Origin: Anaerolineales bacterium
GTDB taxonomy: Bacteria > Chloroflexota > Anaerolineae > Anaerolineales > Villigracilaceae
Assembly: GCA_030834895.1 (NCBI GenBank)
Contig: JAUQXA010000043.1
Location: 33,775-97,774, forward strand
DNA: 64,000 nt
Direction: 5' to 3'
Numbering within the stretch: position 1 is the stretch's first letter; every line of letters starts with the position of its first letter. Below the pieces are notes generated by a model. It searched no databases. It worked only from the letters and a program-made list of their open reading frames with translations, and was not told the DNA's origin. Below, one piece after another: positions 48,017-56,989 of the stretch. A program made the position numbers and the translations under genes.

Positions 48017-49597
48017 TTATGGATACGCCGTATAAATCTTATCGCCGCGCGAGCTGTGTCCGAGATACAAACCCTCGGCTAAATCGATGTAAACAGATTG
48101 GACTTCCTCGTCCTCCGAGCCAAACTTGAAGAGCGCCAGCACGGCATTGCCTGAAAGTACATCTTCGTGAAGGGCTTGCACGCCTTCTTCATAGCGTTCG
48201 CGTTCCTGCCCGGTGACGGCGTCCACGCGGTCGGGTAGTACATAGGTCGGGCGACCTGTGTACAGGTAAACAGGACCGGGCTGGTTGGTGTAGATGCCAG
48301 TCCCTTCGGGCAGTTCGTGCAGAAAAGCCATCGCCTCCGAATCATACCATTTGAAGGAGGCATATCCTTGTCCGCCTTTGTGGAGCTTGGTCACGAACGC
48401 CGATGTGTCGTAAGCTGAGAGACCGATGATGAAAATTGCGGTGAGGGCAATCAGTCCGCGTAAAACGGTGTTGCGGTTTCGCCATGCCCAATGTCCAAAC
48501 AAGACCAGCAGGACGAGTAGGGAAACGTAAACAGGTGAAAGGATTCGGAGTTTGAACTTCGTGGCGGCATCGAACCACAGCATCGTCGAAAAAATGGATG
48601 CAAGATAGCCGAAGATGTAGAGCGCGTTGGTGAAGGATAGAATTTCAGGAAGTTCGCTGGCAGGTTGAAAAAACTTCTTCAAGCCTTTGACTGCAAGCCA
48701 GATCAACAAAACGAGAGCAAGGATGGCGCTCACCGCCAGAAAAAAATTGGGGATTTGAATCAGCATCCGCCGCCAGTCTTCAACGGGGATCAAAAACTCA
48801 GAGATGTTGTAAATTCCTGTCTCGATGTTCTCCGCCGTGAGCGGATGATAGACCATCGTGCGATTCGTGGCGTTGTCCGCGACGATCATGTTGCGGATTG
48901 CCCAGCCAATCATGAAAGGCAGGAAACTGACGAGGAAAATGCCCACGCTGGTTAATTTCTTCTTCCACGAGTCGTTCAACAAAATCAGCGCAACAATGAA
49001 AGTGGCAAGCAAGGCAAGCCCCGCATAGCGCGTGAGATAAGCGAAGGCGACGAGGATGCCAGTGGCAATAAGCCATTTGGAGTCGGATGGCTCGCTGTCC
49101 GATTGCTCCCTAAAATATTTTGAGAATGTAAGAAACGCCGCGAGACTAAAAAAGATGTACAGCGGTTCGCTCATTGCTACAGCATGGGCATTGAACAAGG
49201 AAGCGTTGACCGCGAACAGCAACGCTAGCACGATGCCCGCAACCTGTGATTTGGTCATCCGCCAGCCAATTACACCAAGCAGAAGGGTGTTTGCTCCAAA
49301 AAGCAGGGAGTTCAAGAAACGAGCGACGCGCAAGGGATCGAGTCCACCAAGACCGACCAAAGCCAGCACGGCGGAAAAACCAGGTGGAAAGTGAGTGACG
49401 GGTCCGTTACTTGCAAGCCAGGCTTCGCGGTAACCCTGTCCGCTGAGGATGCTGCGCGCGCCCGCAATGTAGCCAATCGAGTCATCGGAGAGTCCTAGCC
49501 CTTCGGGCGTACTATACAGGATCAAGCCTGTCGCGCCAGCGGCGATCAAACCGAGGGCGAGTATGAGAAGGAGTTGGGACTTAGAAAACCGGTTCAT
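48017..49597 (-). CDS. GT39/PMT_2-like polytopic glycosyltransferase
   Basis: 526 residues with about eleven transmembrane segments. The first outer loop contains LSDDSIGYIAGARSIL, whose acidic pair matches the catalytic DD/DE of GT-C enzymes (ArnT, PMT families). NGPVTHFPPGFSAVLAL and FNAHAVAMSEPLYIFFSLAAF fit as well. The last 110 residues (YASFKWYDSEAMAFLHELPEG onwards) form a soluble domain outside. Such enzymes use polyprenyl-linked sugars. It is part of the surface-glycan region. Confidence 0.78.
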   Translation of the reverse strand: MNRFSKSQLLLILALGLIAAGATGLILYSTPEGLGLSDDSIGYIAGARSILSGQGYREAWLASNGPVTHFPPGFSAVLALVGLGGLDPLRVARFLNSLLFGANTLLLGVIGWRMTKSQVAGIVLALLFAVNASLFNAHAVAMSEPLYIFFSLAAFLTFSKYFREQSDSEPSDSKWLIATGILVAFAYLTRYAGLALLATFIVALILLNDSWKKKLTSVGIFLVSFLPFMIGWAIRNMIVADNATNRTMVYHPLTAENIETGIYNISEFLIPVEDWRRMLIQIPNFFLAVSAILALVLLIWLAVKGLKKFFQPASELPEILSFTNALYIFGYLASIFSTMLWFDAATKFKLRILSPVYVSLLVLLVLFGHWAWRNRNTVLRGLIALTAIFIIGLSAYDTSAFVTKLHKGGQGYASFKWYDSEAMAFLHELPEGTGIYTNQPGPVYLYTGRPTYVLPDRVDAVTGQERERYEEGVQALHEDVLSGNAVLALFKFGSEDEEVQSVYIDLAEGLYLGHSSRGDKIYTAYP

Positions 49598-49634
49598 GAG
49601 ATAAGTTTATCAGAAATAGGGTGACGAGCTGAAG

Positions 49635-49678
49635 TCCAATGACTCCCGTCGTTGGATACCAAAAGTCAGGAGACTTTT
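49635..49678. repeat. Twin-hairpin element, copy B
   Basis: Hairpin 1 is TCCAATGA/TCGTTGGA with the loop CTCCCG. Four bases (TACC) separate it from hairpin 2, AAAAGTC/GACTTTT with the loop AGGA. Loops and spacing equal copy A at 21692-21733; the stems differ but stay paired. Confidence 0.65.
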
Positions 49679-49693
49679 GATTCCATAAAAATA

Positions 49694-49734
49694 GAGACGT
49701 TCCCCATCCCCAGACAGGGGCGAAGGAACGTCTC
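49694..49734 (-). terminator. Terminator after the sulfate-activation gene
   Basis: GAGACGTTCC pairs with GGAACGTCTC around CCCC/GGGG inner pairing. On the minus strand the stem is followed by TATTTTTATGG. Confidence 0.82.
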
Positions 49735-49748
49735 CAGATTGGAATCAA

Positions 49749-51476
49749 TTAGGCTTGCTTGAGAATGTAACCCTGATCTTCGAGGTATTTGACGATGGTA
49801 CGCGCATTGTCTTCAGCAGAAGCGCCATAACCTTTTAGGGTGATGGAGGGTTCAATCGGCGGCTCGTAGGGATCGTCCACACCGGTGAAGCCCATCGGTT
49901 TGCCATCAATCATCGCCTGGCGCGCCTTGGCATACAGGCCCTTTACGTCGCGCTGTTCGCAGACTTCGACGGGAGTGTCCATATAGACTTCGACGAAGTT
50001 CTCGCCGACCATTTTGTGGGCTTCAGCGCGGGTGGCGCGGTACGGGCTGATGGCGGCGCAGATGACTGCTCCGCCCGCGTGGACGATTTCGCCAGCCACG
50101 AAGCCGATGCGGAGGATGTTGGTGTCGCGGTCTTCCTTGCTGAAGCCGAGACCCTTGCTCAGATGGGTGCGGACAACGTCGCCGTCAAGGATGGCGATCT
50201 CACGTCCGCGTTCCAGCAGCAAGGTGGTCAGCACTTCGCTTGTGGCGCTCTTGCCTGAGCCGCTCAAGCCGGTGAACCAGATGCAGAATCCCTGCTTGTG
50301 GCGCGGGGGATACATTTCACGCAGGATTTCAGCCGTCTCGGGGCGGGTGAACCATTCTGGAAGTAGTTTGCCCTTGGCGAGATAATCGTCGCGGACTTGC
50401 GTGCCCGAAATGTTGGCGGTCTTCGCGCCCTTCGGCACATCCTTCTCTTCGACATAGCGATCTTCGTCGGGGAGGTAGACCAGCATCTCGAACGGGACCA
50501 TCTTGACGCCGAGTTCCGCTTCGTACTGCTTCATGATTTCCTGGGCATCGTACGGACCGTAGAACGGTTTGCCCGAAGAATCGTTACCGGGACCTGCATG
50601 GTCACGCCCAACGATGAAGTGGTTCGCGCCATGATTGCGGCGGATGATAGCATGGAGCAGGGCTTCCTTGGGACCAGCCATGCGCATCGCCAGCGGGAGG
50701 AGACTGAGCAGGGTGCTCTTCTTGTCGTAGTAATTATCGACCAGCGCTTTGTATGTGCGGACGCGGGTGTAGTGATCGACGTCACCAGGCTTGGTCATGC
50801 CGACGACGGGGTGGACAATCAACGAGCCTTTGACTTCCGCCGCCGCGCGCTTGGTCAGTTCCTCGTGGATGCGGTGCAGCGGATTGCGGGTCTGGAAAGC
50901 GACAACGTTATCGTGTCCCATCTCTTCGAGTATGGCGCGAACTTGGGCAGGGGTCTGGCGCAGGTTGATGAAGTCATAATACTTGGGCAGGTTGACAACT
51001 TTCATCGGACCAGAAATGCAGACCTTGTTCCAGCGCGCCATTTCGGAAACCATCGGGTGTTTGGAATCAGTCGAGCCGTATGCCAGCGCGGCTTCGGTCT
51101 CGGCGTCCCAGTGATAAACCTCTTCGAGGGTCATCACTGCCAGCAGGTCGAAGTTCGCACTGCGCAGCGCCAGTTCCTCACCGACAGTCGGCAGTTCCTT
51201 CGGGTCAGCCGTCAGCGTGATGGGAAGCGGGAAGAGGGTTCCGTCTGCCAGGCGCATTTCATGCAGGACACGGTCATAATCCGCCTTGCCCATGAAAGTG
51301 GTCAACGGGGAGAAGCCGCCGGTGGCGAGCAATTCCAGGTCGCACATGTTGCGCATGGTGATTTTGATCGAAGGCAGTTTGCCGGCGCGGGCGAGAAGTT
51401 CTTCGCGTTCCTTGCCTTCAACCATCAGGTTGACCAGTTTGCCGCCATAGGGGGGGATAAGTTTTGCTTTTGCCAT
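49749..51476 (-). CDS. sat-cysC: Bifunctional sulfate adenylyltransferase / APS kinase
   Basis: 575 residues with GGAG before the ATG. Residues 1-385 are an archaeal/bacterial-type ATP sulfurylase: QTRNPLHRIHEE (HxxH), VGRDHAGPGND and VPKGAKTANISGTQVR. Residues 395-575 are an APS kinase: WFTGLSGSGKSATSEVL Walker A, DGDVVRTHLSKGLGFS and ISPYRATRAEA. Together they convert sulfate and two ATP into PAPS. No sulfite-forming reductase is nearby. Two sulfotransferases flank the gene (43974 and 53791), so the PAPS is probably for sulfation. Confidence 0.96.
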   Translation of the reverse strand: MAKAKLIPPYGGKLVNLMVEGKEREELLARAGKLPSIKITMRNMCDLELLATGGFSPLTTFMGKADYDRVLHEMRLADGTLFPLPITLTADPKELPTVGEELALRSANFDLLAVMTLEEVYHWDAETEAALAYGSTDSKHPMVSEMARWNKVCISGPMKVVNLPKYYDFINLRQTPAQVRAILEEMGHDNVVAFQTRNPLHRIHEELTKRAAAEVKGSLIVHPVVGMTKPGDVDHYTRVRTYKALVDNYYDKKSTLLSLLPLAMRMAGPKEALLHAIIRRNHGANHFIVGRDHAGPGNDSSGKPFYGPYDAQEIMKQYEAELGVKMVPFEMLVYLPDEDRYVEEKDVPKGAKTANISGTQVRDDYLAKGKLLPEWFTRPETAEILREMYPPRHKQGFCIWFTGLSGSGKSATSEVLTTLLLERGREIAILDGDVVRTHLSKGLGFSKEDRDTNILRIGFVAGEIVHAGGAVICAAISPYRATRAEAHKMVGENFVEVYMDTPVEVCEQRDVKGLYAKARQAMIDGKPMGFTGVDDPYEPPIEPSITLKGYGASAEDNARTIVKYLEDQGYILKQA

Positions 51477-51496
51477 TTTTTACTCCGTTGGTTAAT

Positions 51497-51529
51497 AGAC
51501 CTCGGAGGTTTTGGAAACCTCCGAGGTCT
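51497..51529. repeat. Perfect 15-bp palindrome in the sat-cysC leader
   Basis: AGACCTCGGAGGTTT, TGG, AAACCTCCGAGGTCT. There is no T-run on the minus strand. It may be a dispersed repeat or a leader hairpin of the sulfate-activation gene 20 bases downstream. Confidence 0.6.
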
Positions 51530-51631
51530 GGGGATTTCACAAGCGCGAATTATACTCCAAAATTCAGTCGGTGAATTTTGGAATTTTGTTTTCCTAACTC
51601 ATTTTGTGCCATGCCGCATCAAAAGGTCTGA

Positions 51632-53626
51632 TTATGGAGCGGGCACACATAAGGTGGAAAAAACATAATCGTAGTTGTATGGGGCGGGGAAATTATCGCG
51701 ATAGCCCAATTGGGAACAGAATAAAAGGATCATATCCCTGTTTTCGAGCATCAAAGGTGCAATTTCGGCGGCTTTTTCCAATTGCCCCGTATTTGCGTAT
51801 GCCTCGAACACGGGAATCCACTCGGAGCGGTCCCGCGGCTGGAATTGTTTTTCCGCAGCTTCATCGGACAGGCGGGCGGCTTCGGTCCAGTTTTCCTGCT
51901 GACGCGCTAGTGATATCTTCTGGTAGTAATAGCACCAGTTTTGTTCAGGAGGCTTCCCAAAGATGGTTTCAGAAGGGACGGATGGCGGTGCGGATACGTT
52001 AATCCGCCCAATTTTCGAGAAGGGCGCCAGGTAAAGCAAATCCATACTTCCAAAGCCCGGCAATTCCACCTTTTGTCCGTCAATGACATGAAGGCAGGAA
52101 TCTCCAGTGGGGAAAACCATCATCAACGCATTCTTATAATTCTTGCGGACATAAACTTCGCGATGGGTTTTCCCTTTGACTTCCTGTTTCAGCAACAGAG
52201 GTACAGTTTGTGAATTGATCAAGTCCGCCGAAATTTTTATCTTCTCATCCGGGCTGTAGATCAAGTTCGCGGGGGAATAAATTTCATAATCTTCGAAGAA
52301 ACCAAAGCTGGAGAGACGCGCATAGAGCAAGGTGCCTTCATCGATGTCAGGCGCACGCCAGGACAATTGCCACCAAAGGGCTCGTTGATTGGACCAGAAA
52401 TCGCGATAAGCTGCCCCACTGTAAATCTGGGTTATGACACCCCCCATCATCAAGGCCAAAAGCAACCCATTACGAGCCTTTTCAGGCAATCCGCTGGTCA
52501 GTGCGCCGATGACCAAAACAGCGCCCAATGCGGCATGAAGCGTATAACGATCCCAGCCGAATGAAAAACTGACACTGCGGCCTGCAAGGCTGATTGGAAG
52601 GAGCGCCAACAGCGTGATGAGTCCGCCGACCCATAACGCTGTTGATGAAAAACTTTGTCCTTCCTGATCCATTCTCTTATACAACCGCAAGTAGAGTAAC
52701 GCCCCACTCGTAATTACTGCTGCCACCACAAGCGAAAGCCCCAGGGTGGCATAGTCACCATTGACCGTGGCTTGGTAGAACGGCACAACCCAGGATAAGA
52801 AGATCGTTTCGATGAAATCCTTGATCGTCTCGATAAAAATGGTTACTGCCGCTCTTAGTGGAGATTCAGCATATCCCGCGAAGAGCGAATCCACATCGGC
52901 CGAATGACGTGTCGCATTGAAAAAGAACAAACGCCAAACCAAAAATCCGCCCGCCGCCAACAAATAAGGCCAAGCCCATAATATCGTGCGTTTGACCGCC
53001 GATTTCCAACCCACATGCTCGATTTCCATCACCAAATAAAAGATGATCACCAAACGTGCGGCTTCCAACCCGATCATGGATTCGAAAATCGACAGGTAGA
53101 ATACCACCAAAAGAAATGCCCCTAAAGTACATGCCACCGCGACACGGGAATTTCGGGATCGTAACGCAAAGGCTGTCAGCGCAAGAGAAAGCACAGAGGC
53201 GGCAACGGCCATCAGTAAGTTAATGTAGGTTGCCGCATTCCCTTGCTGTAAAAAGCCCGGATAGACAACATACAACAGGGCTAGCAACACCGCTTCGATT
53301 TTGCGCCCAGGCCATAGAAGGCGAATAAACCATAGGAAAGATAGTCCACTGACCAGCCTGACAGCCAGAGCCAGCAAGTGCCAGCCGATTGGCGCAGCGC
53401 CCAACAGACGATAATCCAGCGCGTACAAATAGCCAATAAAGGGTCGGTCTGTTTGAAAGAGGTCGATGATGCCCCCTAGACCACGCACTTGTCCCGCCCA
53501 AATCATATACCAATCATCACGGTAGAATCCCAATTGCGGGATAAAAACACCGTATGTCAACACCGTAGCGAAGAATATTAATAGTACCGCCAACCAGGTC
53601 TCACGACGACTTGTTTCCTGTTTCAT
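51632..53626 (-). CDS. Polytopic membrane protein, GT-C-like, with soluble C-terminus
   Basis: 664 residues with about eleven to thirteen hydrophobic segments in the first 430. The first outer loop has PQLGFYRDDWYMIWAG, an acidic pair in the place of the GT-C catalytic residues. The C-terminal 230 residues are soluble, with a short TPR-like end (KISLARQQENWTEAARLSDEAAEKQF). It probably handles lipid-linked glycans but no family name can be given. It opens the minus-strand glycan series and is divergent from the sulfotransferase at 53791. Confidence 0.65.
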   Translation of the reverse strand: MKQETSRRETWLAVLLIFFATVLTYGVFIPQLGFYRDDWYMIWAGQVRGLGGIIDLFQTDRPFIGYLYALDYRLLGAAPIGWHLLALAVRLVSGLSFLWFIRLLWPGRKIEAVLLALLYVVYPGFLQQGNAATYINLLMAVAASVLSLALTAFALRSRNSRVAVACTLGAFLLVVFYLSIFESMIGLEAARLVIIFYLVMEIEHVGWKSAVKRTILWAWPYLLAAGGFLVWRLFFFNATRHSADVDSLFAGYAESPLRAAVTIFIETIKDFIETIFLSWVVPFYQATVNGDYATLGLSLVVAAVITSGALLYLRLYKRMDQEGQSFSSTALWVGGLITLLALLPISLAGRSVSFSFGWDRYTLHAALGAVLVIGALTSGLPEKARNGLLLALMMGGVITQIYSGAAYRDFWSNQRALWWQLSWRAPDIDEGTLLYARLSSFGFFEDYEIYSPANLIYSPDEKIKISADLINSQTVPLLLKQEVKGKTHREVYVRKNYKNALMMVFPTGDSCLHVIDGQKVELPGFGSMDLLYLAPFSKIGRINVSAPPSVPSETIFGKPPEQNWCYYYQKISLARQQENWTEAARLSDEAAEKQFQPRDRSEWIPVFEAYANTGQLEKAAEIAPLMLENRDMILLFCSQLGYRDNFPAPYNYDYVFSTLCVPAP

Positions 53627-53790
53627 TTACACCGATCTCCAGACAATCACTGAAAGATTATTCCAAATTTTTTCTTCGCCAAACATAGGCGAAAATTATA
53701 CCGCCAAAGTCAATCGGCAAATTTCAGGTAACCAGCTTTTGCTTTCACACATCCTCTTATTTCCAGTAAAATCAAGCCGATAGGAGACCC

Positions 53791-54825
53791 ATGTCGTTTT
53801 TCAGCCGCTTCAAACCCGCTGCCAGAATCCTCTTGCGCGGCGAACCTAAAAAGAACAGGCGCAACCCCATCCCTGACCTCACAGCGGAGGAAGTTGTCGA
53901 GGCGCGAAACTTTTTCCCGCGCGACAAGTTTTTCATCTTCGGTCATGCCCGCTCGGGCACGACCCTGCTCATGCGTCTTGTCCGTTTGCATCCCGAAGTC
54001 CATTGCAATTACCAGGCGCATTTCTTCACTCGCAGACCTTTGCTCAAGTCGCTGGTAAACACGCCCGAAGTCGAGGAATGGCTGACGCGCAAGTCCAACC
54101 GCTGGAATCAGGGACGCGACCTTTCGCCCCTCGTGTTGCGCGCCGTTGCCGATTTCATCATGGAACGCGACGCCGCCCGCGAAGGCAAAAGTATCGTTGG
54201 CGATAAAAGTCCCTCGTCCACGATTCACGGTCAGGCGGTGCGGGACATGCACACAATTTATCCCGATGCAAAAATGGTTAACATCGTCCGCGATGGGCGG
54301 GATGTGCTGATCTCGGAACGCTTCCGCAACTTTGTGGAGGAATCGAAGTTCCTGACATCGGAAGACAAGCGCATCATCGCCGCGCTGAAAGTTAATTCTG
54401 CTCCTTTTATCGATGGCTCCCATTCGATCTTCACCGAGAGCTTCATCCGCCGCGTGGCAGCAGACTGGGTCAAGGACCTGACCGAAACCGAGGACGAAGG
54501 TCGCAGGCTTTTTGGCGAAGCCTATTTCGACCTGCGCTATGAAGACCTGCTGACCCAACCCTTCGACGAACTGACCAGGCTCTGGAACTTCCTCGGCGTG
54601 AAGGGCATCGATCCCGCGCTCGACAAAACTCTGCGTGACGAAATGTCCTCCAATCCCGATGAGGAATGGCAGTCGAAACGCAACGAAGACATCGCATCCT
54701 TCCTACCCAAGGGACAGACGGGCAACTGGCGGCGGCTGTTCTCCGAAAAGGACAAAGCTGTCTTCAAGGAAGTCGCGGGCAATATGCTGGTCAAGTGGAA
54801 GTACGAAAAAGATTTGAACTGGTAA
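53791..54825 (+). CDS. Sulfotransferase (Sulfotransfer_3 type)
   Basis: 344 residues with AGGAG before the ATG. The PAPS 5'-loop is FIFGHARSGTTLLMRL near residue 55, and the 3'-phosphate motif is MVNIVRDGRDVLISERF near residue 165. YFDLRYEDLLTQPFDELTRLW and a C-terminal GNWRRLFSEKDKAVFKEVAG complete the fold. It has no membrane segment, so it acts in the cytoplasm on a precursor. The Gfo/Idh/MocA gene follows after 5 bases, an operon. It is distinct from the sulfotransferase at 43974. Confidence 0.9.
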   Translation: MSFFSRFKPAARILLRGEPKKNRRNPIPDLTAEEVVEARNFFPRDKFFIFGHARSGTTLLMRLVRLHPEVHCNYQAHFFTRRPLLKSLVNTPEVEEWLTRKSNRWNQGRDLSPLVLRAVADFIMERDAAREGKSIVGDKSPSSTIHGQAVRDMHTIYPDAKMVNIVRDGRDVLISERFRNFVEESKFLTSEDKRIIAALKVNSAPFIDGSHSIFTESFIRRVAADWVKDLTETEDEGRRLFGEAYFDLRYEDLLTQPFDELTRLWNFLGVKGIDPALDKTLRDEMSSNPDEEWQSKRNEDIASFLPKGQTGNWRRLFSEKDKAVFKEVAGNMLVKWKYEKDLNW

Positions 54826-54830
54826 ATAAA

Positions 54831-55859
54831 ATGAAATTTCTCATTGCCGGACTCGGCTCTATTGGACGCCGTCACTTTCGCAACTTGATCGCCCTCGGCG
54901 AGAAGGATATTGTCCTCCTGCGTTCGCATCGCGCCACTCTGCCTGATGACGAACTGGCGGGTTACCCTGTCGAAACCGATTTACAGGAAGCCCTGAAAAA
55001 GCACAAGCCTGATGCGGTCATCGTGGCAAATCCAACCTCGCTTCACTTGGATGTCGCGATACCCGCCGCCGAAGCGGGGTGCGCCATTTTGCTCGAAAAA
55101 CCAGTATCCCATTCATTGGAACGGCTGGACGTTTTACAGCAAGCCGCGCAGAAAAACGGGAGCAGAATCCTGGTTGGGTTTCAATTCCGCTACCATCCCA
55201 CGCTGAACAAAGCAAGGGAATTGATTCAGGCGGGCGCACTCGGCAAGGCATTGACTGTCCATGCGCATTGGGGCGAGTACCTGCCCAACTGGCATCCGTG
55301 GGAGGATTACCGTCAGAGCTATGCCGCCCGCGCGGACTTGGGTGGCGGTGTGATCGTCACACTAACTCACCCGTTGGATTACTTACGTTTTATTCTGGGC
55401 GAAGTTGAATCGCTTTGGTCGTTCAACGGACATTTTTCCCCGCTCGAAGTGGATGTGGAAGATGCAGCTGAGATTGGCTTGAAGTTTTCCAGCGGAGCCA
55501 TCGGCGGCGTACATCTGAATTATGTCCAGCGCCCGCCCGCGCATCGGCTGGAAATCGTCGGCACGAACGGCACTCTAAAATGGGACAACGCAGACGGCAT
55601 CCTGTATCTACAAACTATGCCCGCCCCCTTCGGTTCATACTCTGCCCAGCCGCCTGCCCCTGTTTCCGAATCCTTTCCCCCGCCCGAAGGTTTTGAGCGC
55701 AACCAGTTGTTTATCGCGCAGACAAAACATTTTATCGACGTGGCGCGTGGGACAGCACTGCCAGTTTGCAGTCTGACAGACGGTATCCGCGCCCTGCAAA
55801 TGGCGCTTGCCGCGTACGAATCTCAAAAAACAGAAAAGCTGGTCAGACTAAGCCAATAA
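54831..55859 (+). CDS. Gfo/Idh/MocA family sugar oxidoreductase
   Basis: 342 residues from the ATG at 54831; the longer frame overlaps the sulfotransferase gene. The NAD-binding start is MKFLIAGLGSIGRRHFRNL, then DAVIVANPTSLH, and AILLEKPVSH carries the EKP catalytic lysine. GGGVIVTLTHPLDYLRFILG provides the family histidine. Relatives such as PtmF occur in legionaminic-acid loci and oxidise or epimerise nucleotide-sugar precursors. The neighbours here suggest the same, but the substrate is unknown. Confidence 0.87.
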   Translation: MKFLIAGLGSIGRRHFRNLIALGEKDIVLLRSHRATLPDDELAGYPVETDLQEALKKHKPDAVIVANPTSLHLDVAIPAAEAGCAILLEKPVSHSLERLDVLQQAAQKNGSRILVGFQFRYHPTLNKARELIQAGALGKALTVHAHWGEYLPNWHPWEDYRQSYAARADLGGGVIVTLTHPLDYLRFILGEVESLWSFNGHFSPLEVDVEDAAEIGLKFSSGAIGGVHLNYVQRPPAHRLEIVGTNGTLKWDNADGILYLQTMPAPFGSYSAQPPAPVSESFPPPEGFERNQLFIAQTKHFIDVARGTALPVCSLTDGIRALQMALAAYESQKTEKLVRLSQ

Positions 55860-55941
55860 AGTCAGTTCGCCTTTTTCATCCGTTTCGTTGTAAAATTTAT
55901 ACGGATATTTGATGGCCGAATAATTGCAGAAAGGCGGACAT

Positions 55942-56961
55942 ATGGGAAGGGGTTTAACATTCATGCACCACAGGTTTTGGATCGCTTTTATTTTTGTTTT
56001 AATGACTGTGGCGGGGCTTTCGGCATGTGAGGGAGGGACATCAGCTTCAAGTGGCGAGGTGATTGTGCCAATTGTCATGTGCACACCAGAGTCACCTCTG
56101 GTAAACATCTACCGGGTGGCGCCACAATCGTGGGCAAATTCGATCTTTGAATTTGCCTTTCCCCCAATCCCCACTCCCATACCACCCGCTCTCCCCCCTC
56201 CCGTGAATGAACAACAACTTCTACTCGCCCGCTATGCCGCACTGCAACAGTTGAAAAAAGAGGCGCAACGCTGGTCGGACACCAAGGTAATCAAAATGGA
56301 AGATTCAAAGGAGATAAGGATTGTTCTTACCTTTATCAGCCCCGAATTACTCCAGGCGGTATATCTCAACGAGACATTAAAAGACCGTTTCCTCACCTAT
56401 GGGTTTCTGGATCAATTACAAGGCGTGCTTAATAGTGTCGCGGAACGTAATGAGCTGTTGTTCCTGGTCACGGTGACCGCAACAAACAACAATGCATATT
56501 CGAACCACCACACCATTAGAATCCCCATCCAGGAAATGGTCATGCATAATGCCGAAAAGATAACAATCATTCACAGTCACAATGATCACAATCTCGAACA
56601 GGTCATTGACACGTCGGCGGGGCCGGTTTTTGGATATCTGGGATACCCGCTTTCGCTGGTATCCGCGGAACAATGCAGGTGGATACTGGACCCAAAATTC
56701 AACACGAACATTGTAATTACCGTGCCTTTTCTTGAAGTGGACAGTGCCAACAACAACACCGCTTATTTTTGGACCATTCCCTATGCGCCTTTGTTTGACC
56801 TAAATCTCCCTCCCGACCTGCCCGACTTTAACATGCCCGCCGGGTTTGACACAAACCTCATGACACCTTTGCCCTTACCGCCGAGCGACATAAATCAAGC
56901 CAATTACTGGCAGGATTTTGGAAGATATATTTGGGGACAAGTCACATTGGGAAATCGTTAA
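55942..56961 (+). CDS. Putative lipoprotein of unknown function
   Basis: 339 residues from the ATG at 55942 (AAAGGCGG upstream); the ATG at 55963 after GGAAGGGG is equally possible. A lipobox VAGLSAC ends the signal. A Pro-rich stretch (FPPIPTPIPPALPPPVN) is followed by a folded region with SKEIRIVLTFISPELL and HNAEKITIIHSHNDHN, and by a Pro/Leu-rich tail (LNLPPDLPDFNMPAGF). No family was recognised. It is probably attached to the outer face of the membrane. Confidence 0.65.
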   Translation: MGRGLTFMHHRFWIAFIFVLMTVAGLSACEGGTSASSGEVIVPIVMCTPESPLVNIYRVAPQSWANSIFEFAFPPIPTPIPPALPPPVNEQQLLLARYAALQQLKKEAQRWSDTKVIKMEDSKEIRIVLTFISPELLQAVYLNETLKDRFLTYGFLDQLQGVLNSVAERNELLFLVTVTATNNNAYSNHHTIRIPIQEMVMHNAEKITIIHSHNDHNLEQVIDTSAGPVFGYLGYPLSLVSAEQCRWILDPKFNTNIVITVPFLEVDSANNNTAYFWTIPYAPLFDLNLPPDLPDFNMPAGFDTNLMTPLPLPPSDINQANYWQDFGRYIWGQVTLGNR

Positions 56962-56989
56962 CGGACTGATTTCGGGTAAACTATCTCCA

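Noticed and set aside
50397..51668. 423-residue plus-strand ORF
   Set aside because: It lies antisense to sat-cysC, whose motifs are complete, and shows no family features.
53710..54558. 282-residue minus-strand ORF
   Set aside because: It is antisense to a sulfotransferase with intact PAPS motifs.
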